Part shown: piece after piece, positions 14,915 through 16,858 of the stretch
Layout of the letters: each line of letters starts with the position of its first letter
Position numbering within the stretch: position 1 is the first letter of the stretch
Position numbers and translations under genes: made by a program
Source: JABCPO02 sp963513115
GTDB lineage: Bacteria > Bacillota > Clostridia > TANB77 > CAG-508
NCBI GenBank assembly: GCA_963513115.1
Contig: CAUPPN010000009.1
Coordinates: 1 to 16,858, forward strand
Reading direction: 5' to 3'
Length of the DNA stretch: 16,858 nucleotides
The notes under the pieces: model-generated
What the model was told of the DNA's origin: nothing
The model's input: the letters and a program-made list of their open reading frames with translations, nothing else
Database searches by the model: none

Positions 14915-15859
14915 ATGAGACTAATACAAAATATAATAATCGGAATAATAATGGGTGTTGCAAATATAATACCAGGTGTAAGCGGTGGAACAATGGTTGT
15001 AATGCTTGGAGTTTATGATAAGTTCATTGATGAACTTTCATATTGTATAAATGAATTGAAAAATTTATTTAAATTTGAAAAAGGAAAAGGAATATTAAAA
15101 TCAATAGGACAATTTTTTGCAAATATATGGAAAAGAGAAAAGGATTTTTTAATACCAATATTTGCATCACTTGCTATTTCAGTATATATATTGTCAAAAA
15201 TCTTTTCTGGCATGTCTGAAACAGCACAGATGCTAAGAAATTTTGCATTTGTAGGATTAATATTAGGTGGAATACCATTTTTAATAAAAGAATTAAAACA
15301 TGCAAAACCTGGTAAAAAAGAAAAGGTAAATGAAAATGGAAAAGTAAGTAAAATAAGATACATTTTACCATTTGTAATTACATTAGTAGTTATAATAACA
15401 ATATATATATTAAAAACAAAGGGGATAGTAATACCTGCGATAAAATCAGAAAATATAAGTTTTATGCAAAAGATAATAATATTTTCAATAGGTGCAATTG
15501 CTGCATTTTCAATGGTAATTCCTGGAATATCTGGATCAATGATTATAGTTATTTTAGGATATTATGAACTTATGACAAGAAGTATATCATCATTTAATTT
15601 AGCTTTTATCATACCATTTGCATTAGGTATAATAGTTGGAATAATAGTTGCAACTAAGACAATTAAGTATTTATTAGAAAATTATTATATTACAACTTAT
15701 TCTGGAATAATTGGATTTGTTTTAGGATCAATACCTATGGTAATGCCAAATACAATGCCAACTACACAAAGAATGTGGATATATTCTATAATAACTATAT
15801 TAATTGGAATAATAATTTCATACGGATTAGAAAAATATGCACAAACTATAGAAAAATAG
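14915..15859 (+). CDS. DUF368 (PopT-type) membrane protein, probable polyprenyl-phosphate carrier translocase
   Basis: Integral membrane protein of 314 residues. It carries the DUF368 inverted-repeat hallmarks: NIIPGVSGGTM at 17-27 and IPGISGSM with Pro203 in the second half, each followed by a hydrophobic helix and a G-Y/V-Y-D/E motif (GVYDKFIDEL, GYYELM). DUF368 proteins (PopT) have been reported to return undecaprenyl phosphate across the membrane for reuse in wall synthesis, so a similar role is likely. A basic soluble loop lies at about 127-148. GAGGA before the ATG supports the start. No terminator follows; the bS21 promoter starts 3 bases after the stop codon. Confidence 0.9.
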   Translation: MRLIQNIIIGIIMGVANIIPGVSGGTMVVMLGVYDKFIDELSYCINELKNLFKFEKGKGILKSIGQFFANIWKREKDFLIPIFASLAISVYILSKIFSGMSETAQMLRNFAFVGLILGGIPFLIKELKHAKPGKKEKVNENGKVSKIRYILPFVITLVVIITIYILKTKGIVIPAIKSENISFMQKIIIFSIGAIAAFSMVIPGISGSMIIVILGYYELMTRSISSFNLAFIIPFALGIIVGIIVATKTIKYLLENYYITTYSGIIGFVLGSIPMVMPNTMPTTQRMWIYSIITILIGIIISYGLEKYAQTIEK

Positions 15860-15861
15860 TA

Positions 15862-15890
15862 TTGACAAAAGCAAAAGGAGATTATATAAT
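15862..15890 (+). promoter_or_regulatory. Consensus sigma-A promoter of rpsU
   Basis: A perfect TTGACA (15862-15867), a 17-bp spacer and a perfect TATAAT (15885-15890). It is the only full-consensus promoter in the window. The transcript should start near 15897, with a leader of about 35 bases. Confidence 0.9.
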
Positions 15891-15931
15891 ATATTACATA
15901 ATTTATGAGGCTTCAGGAGGAGGTGATATAT

Positions 15932-16105
15932 ATGCCAGAAATAAAAGTAGTTAATGGAAATTTGGAAGATGCTATAAAAAAGTTTAAAAGACAAACAGCT
16001 AGAAATGGAGTAATCCAAGAAGTTAGAAAAAGAGAAGCATATGAAAAACCAAGCGTAAAAAGAAAGAAAAAATCTGAAGCTGCAAAGAAGAAAAATAGAA
16101 AATAG
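15932..16105 (+). CDS. rpsU: 30S ribosomal protein bS21
   Basis: Small, basic component of the 30S subunit, located near the 3' end of 16S rRNA and helping initiation. The 57-residue protein begins MPEIKVVNGNLEDAIKKFKR, continues with the characteristic RNGVIQEVRKREAYEKPS and ends in a Lys-rich tail. An upstream in-frame ATG at 15905 would add nine residues, but it precedes the ribosome binding site. AGGAGGTGAT at 15918-15927 matches nearly all of the anti-Shine-Dalgarno and points to the ATG at 15932. It has its own perfect promoter and its own terminator, so it is expressed independently of the DUF368 operon, with possible read-through from it. Confidence 0.96.
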   Translation: MPEIKVVNGNLEDAIKKFKRQTARNGVIQEVRKREAYEKPSVKRKKKSEAAKKKNRK

Positions 16106-16117
16106 TTTTAGAATAAG

Positions 16118-16141
16118 AAGTAGGCAAAGCCTACTTTTTTT
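16118..16141 (+). terminator. Intrinsic terminator of rpsU
   Basis: AAGTAGGC (16118-16125) pairs with GCCTACTT (16129-16136) around an AAA loop, followed by a T-run through 16141. It begins 12 bases past the rpsU stop codon. Confidence 0.92.
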
Positions 16142-16290
16142 ATGATTTATTATAATTTATATTATTGTTTTTATGTTATTTCTGTATTGCTTTTATTATT
16201 AATTTTTATTATTATTTCTATTCCGATTAAGATATAAAATTTACACTTTTAAAATAGTTTTTAAAATTATGTTTCTAATTATTTTAATTG

Positions 16291-16319
16291 TTAACTTAAT
16301 ATTTAATTTGTGTTATAGT
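16291..16319 (+). promoter_or_regulatory. Extended -10 promoter of the Asn-rich gene
   Basis: TTAACT (16291-16296), a 17-bp spacer and TGTTATAGT (TG at 16311-16312, TATAGT at 16314-16319). Transcription would start near 16326, about 29 bases before the start codon. The preceding T-rich spacer from 16142 shows no gene. Confidence 0.6.
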
Positions 16320-16354
16320 TTAAATATATATAAATTAAAAAATAAGGGGAAAAT

Positions 16355-16858
16355 ATGAACCAAATTTTAGATTTTGGGAATAATGATAATAAAGAAAATA
16401 AAGAAATAAATAAAATTAAAGTTAATTCAGATCCTAATGTAAGAGAAGATAGAAAAAATACAAATGGAAATAATATAAATTATGATAATGTAAATAACAA
16501 CAATAATAATAATGATAATATTATTATATCTCCAAAAATAGAACATCCAACTAATGAATTTGAAAATGAAAATGAAAATTTAAATGAAAATTTAAATAGT
16601 AATTCAAGTTATAATATTGGAAATGAAAATATTAATTATAATAATCATGGATCATTTAATAATAACAATATGGATTCTGAATCTAATTTTAATAATGAAT
16701 CAAATATTAATTCTGACTTTAATAATAATTACAATTCAGATATGAATAGAGTAAATAAAATGGATGATTCATATGATACAATGGAACAATTTATACCAAA
16801 TATACAAAATAAAAATAAAGGAAACACTGTTGGAAAAAAAGCTATTGCTATAATTTTA
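16355..16858 (+). CDS. Asn-rich membrane-associated protein of unknown function (5' part, cut by window edge)
   Basis: An open frame of 168 codons runs from ATG to the last base with no stop. AAGGGGA just upstream (16344-16350) and the promoter at 16291-16319 support it. About one third of the residues are Asn, with Asp, Glu and Ser making up much of the rest, and there are few hydrophobic residues; one run has seven Asn. Short repeated units such as NEN and FNNN recur. The last residues (GKKAIAIIL) look like the start of a membrane helix after two Lys, so this is likely a disordered cytoplasmic leader before an anchored protein, a layout also used by the giant and VanW proteins here. The function cannot be assigned without the rest of the gene. 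Confidence 0.75.
   Translation, partial: MNQILDFGNNDNKENKEINKIKVNSDPNVREDRKNTNGNNINYDNVNNNNNNNDNIIISPKIEHPTNEFENENENLNENLNSNSSYNIGNENINYNNHGSFNNNNMDSESNFNNESNINSDFNNNYNSDMNRVNKMDDSYDTMEQFIPNIQNKNKGNTVGKKAIAIIL

Overview
The window comes from a very AT-rich Gram-positive bacterium, most likely an uncultured gut-type member of the Firmicutes (Clostridia-like). The evidence is the Gram-positive gene set (L-lactate dehydrogenase, a PcrA helicase with its C-terminal tail, a YbiT/YkpA-type ABC-F protein, a VanW/G5 wall protein, a DUF368 lipid-carrier transporter), strong AGGAGG-type ribosome binding sites, sigma-A-like promoters with 17-bp spacers, tRNAs with encoded CCA, and A/T-ending codons throughout. 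Trp is read from TGG and stops are TAA/TAG, so nothing suggests recoding. I cannot name a genus.

Layout. (1) 1-1260: a minus-strand L-lactate dehydrogenase gene with its own promoter and a downstream hairpin terminator. (2) 1448-5356: a plus-strand pair, pcrA helicase and an ABC-F ATPase. (3) 5357-5785: a promoter, two hairpins (the second a textbook terminator) and a small unknown gene of 93 codons whose ribosome binding site directly abuts the terminator, then a terminator shared with the opposite strand. (4) 5786-6080: tRNA-Leu(UAA) and tRNA-Glu(CUC) on the minus strand, each with its own near-consensus promoter. (5) 6143-12184: a DUF1294 membrane protein, a 1342-residue membrane-anchored protein ending in a glucosaminidase-like domain, and a VanW/G5 protein 22 bp after it. 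(6) 12253-12636: a degenerate UPF0102 (YraN-like) protein, followed by an orphan ribosome binding site and a terminator. (7) 12902-15859: exodeoxyribonuclease III, an AI-2E-family (PF01594) membrane protein and a DUF368 membrane protein, probably one operon. (8) 15932-16105: ribosomal protein bS21 with a perfect promoter and Shine-Dalgarno, then a terminator. (9) 16355 to the end: the 5' part of a gene for an Asn-rich protein cut by the window edge just as a probable membrane segment begins.

How they fit together. Two themes stand out: nucleic-acid housekeeping (PcrA, ExoIII, ABC-F, bS21, tRNAs) and cell-envelope work (the giant hydrolase-like protein with VanW, then DUF368 and the AI-2E protein). 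The best candidate for an undescribed system is the giant membrane-anchored protein plus VanW pair at 6496-12184. Its C-terminus resembles a wall hydrolase, but I do not recognise about 800 residues of its N-terminal and central part. Other features worth attention are the asymmetric ABC-F nucleotide sites, the terminator-in-leader of the 93-codon gene, and the YraN-like protein that has lost the expected catalytic residues. No CRISPR array, insertion sequence, phage gene or replication origin was seen.
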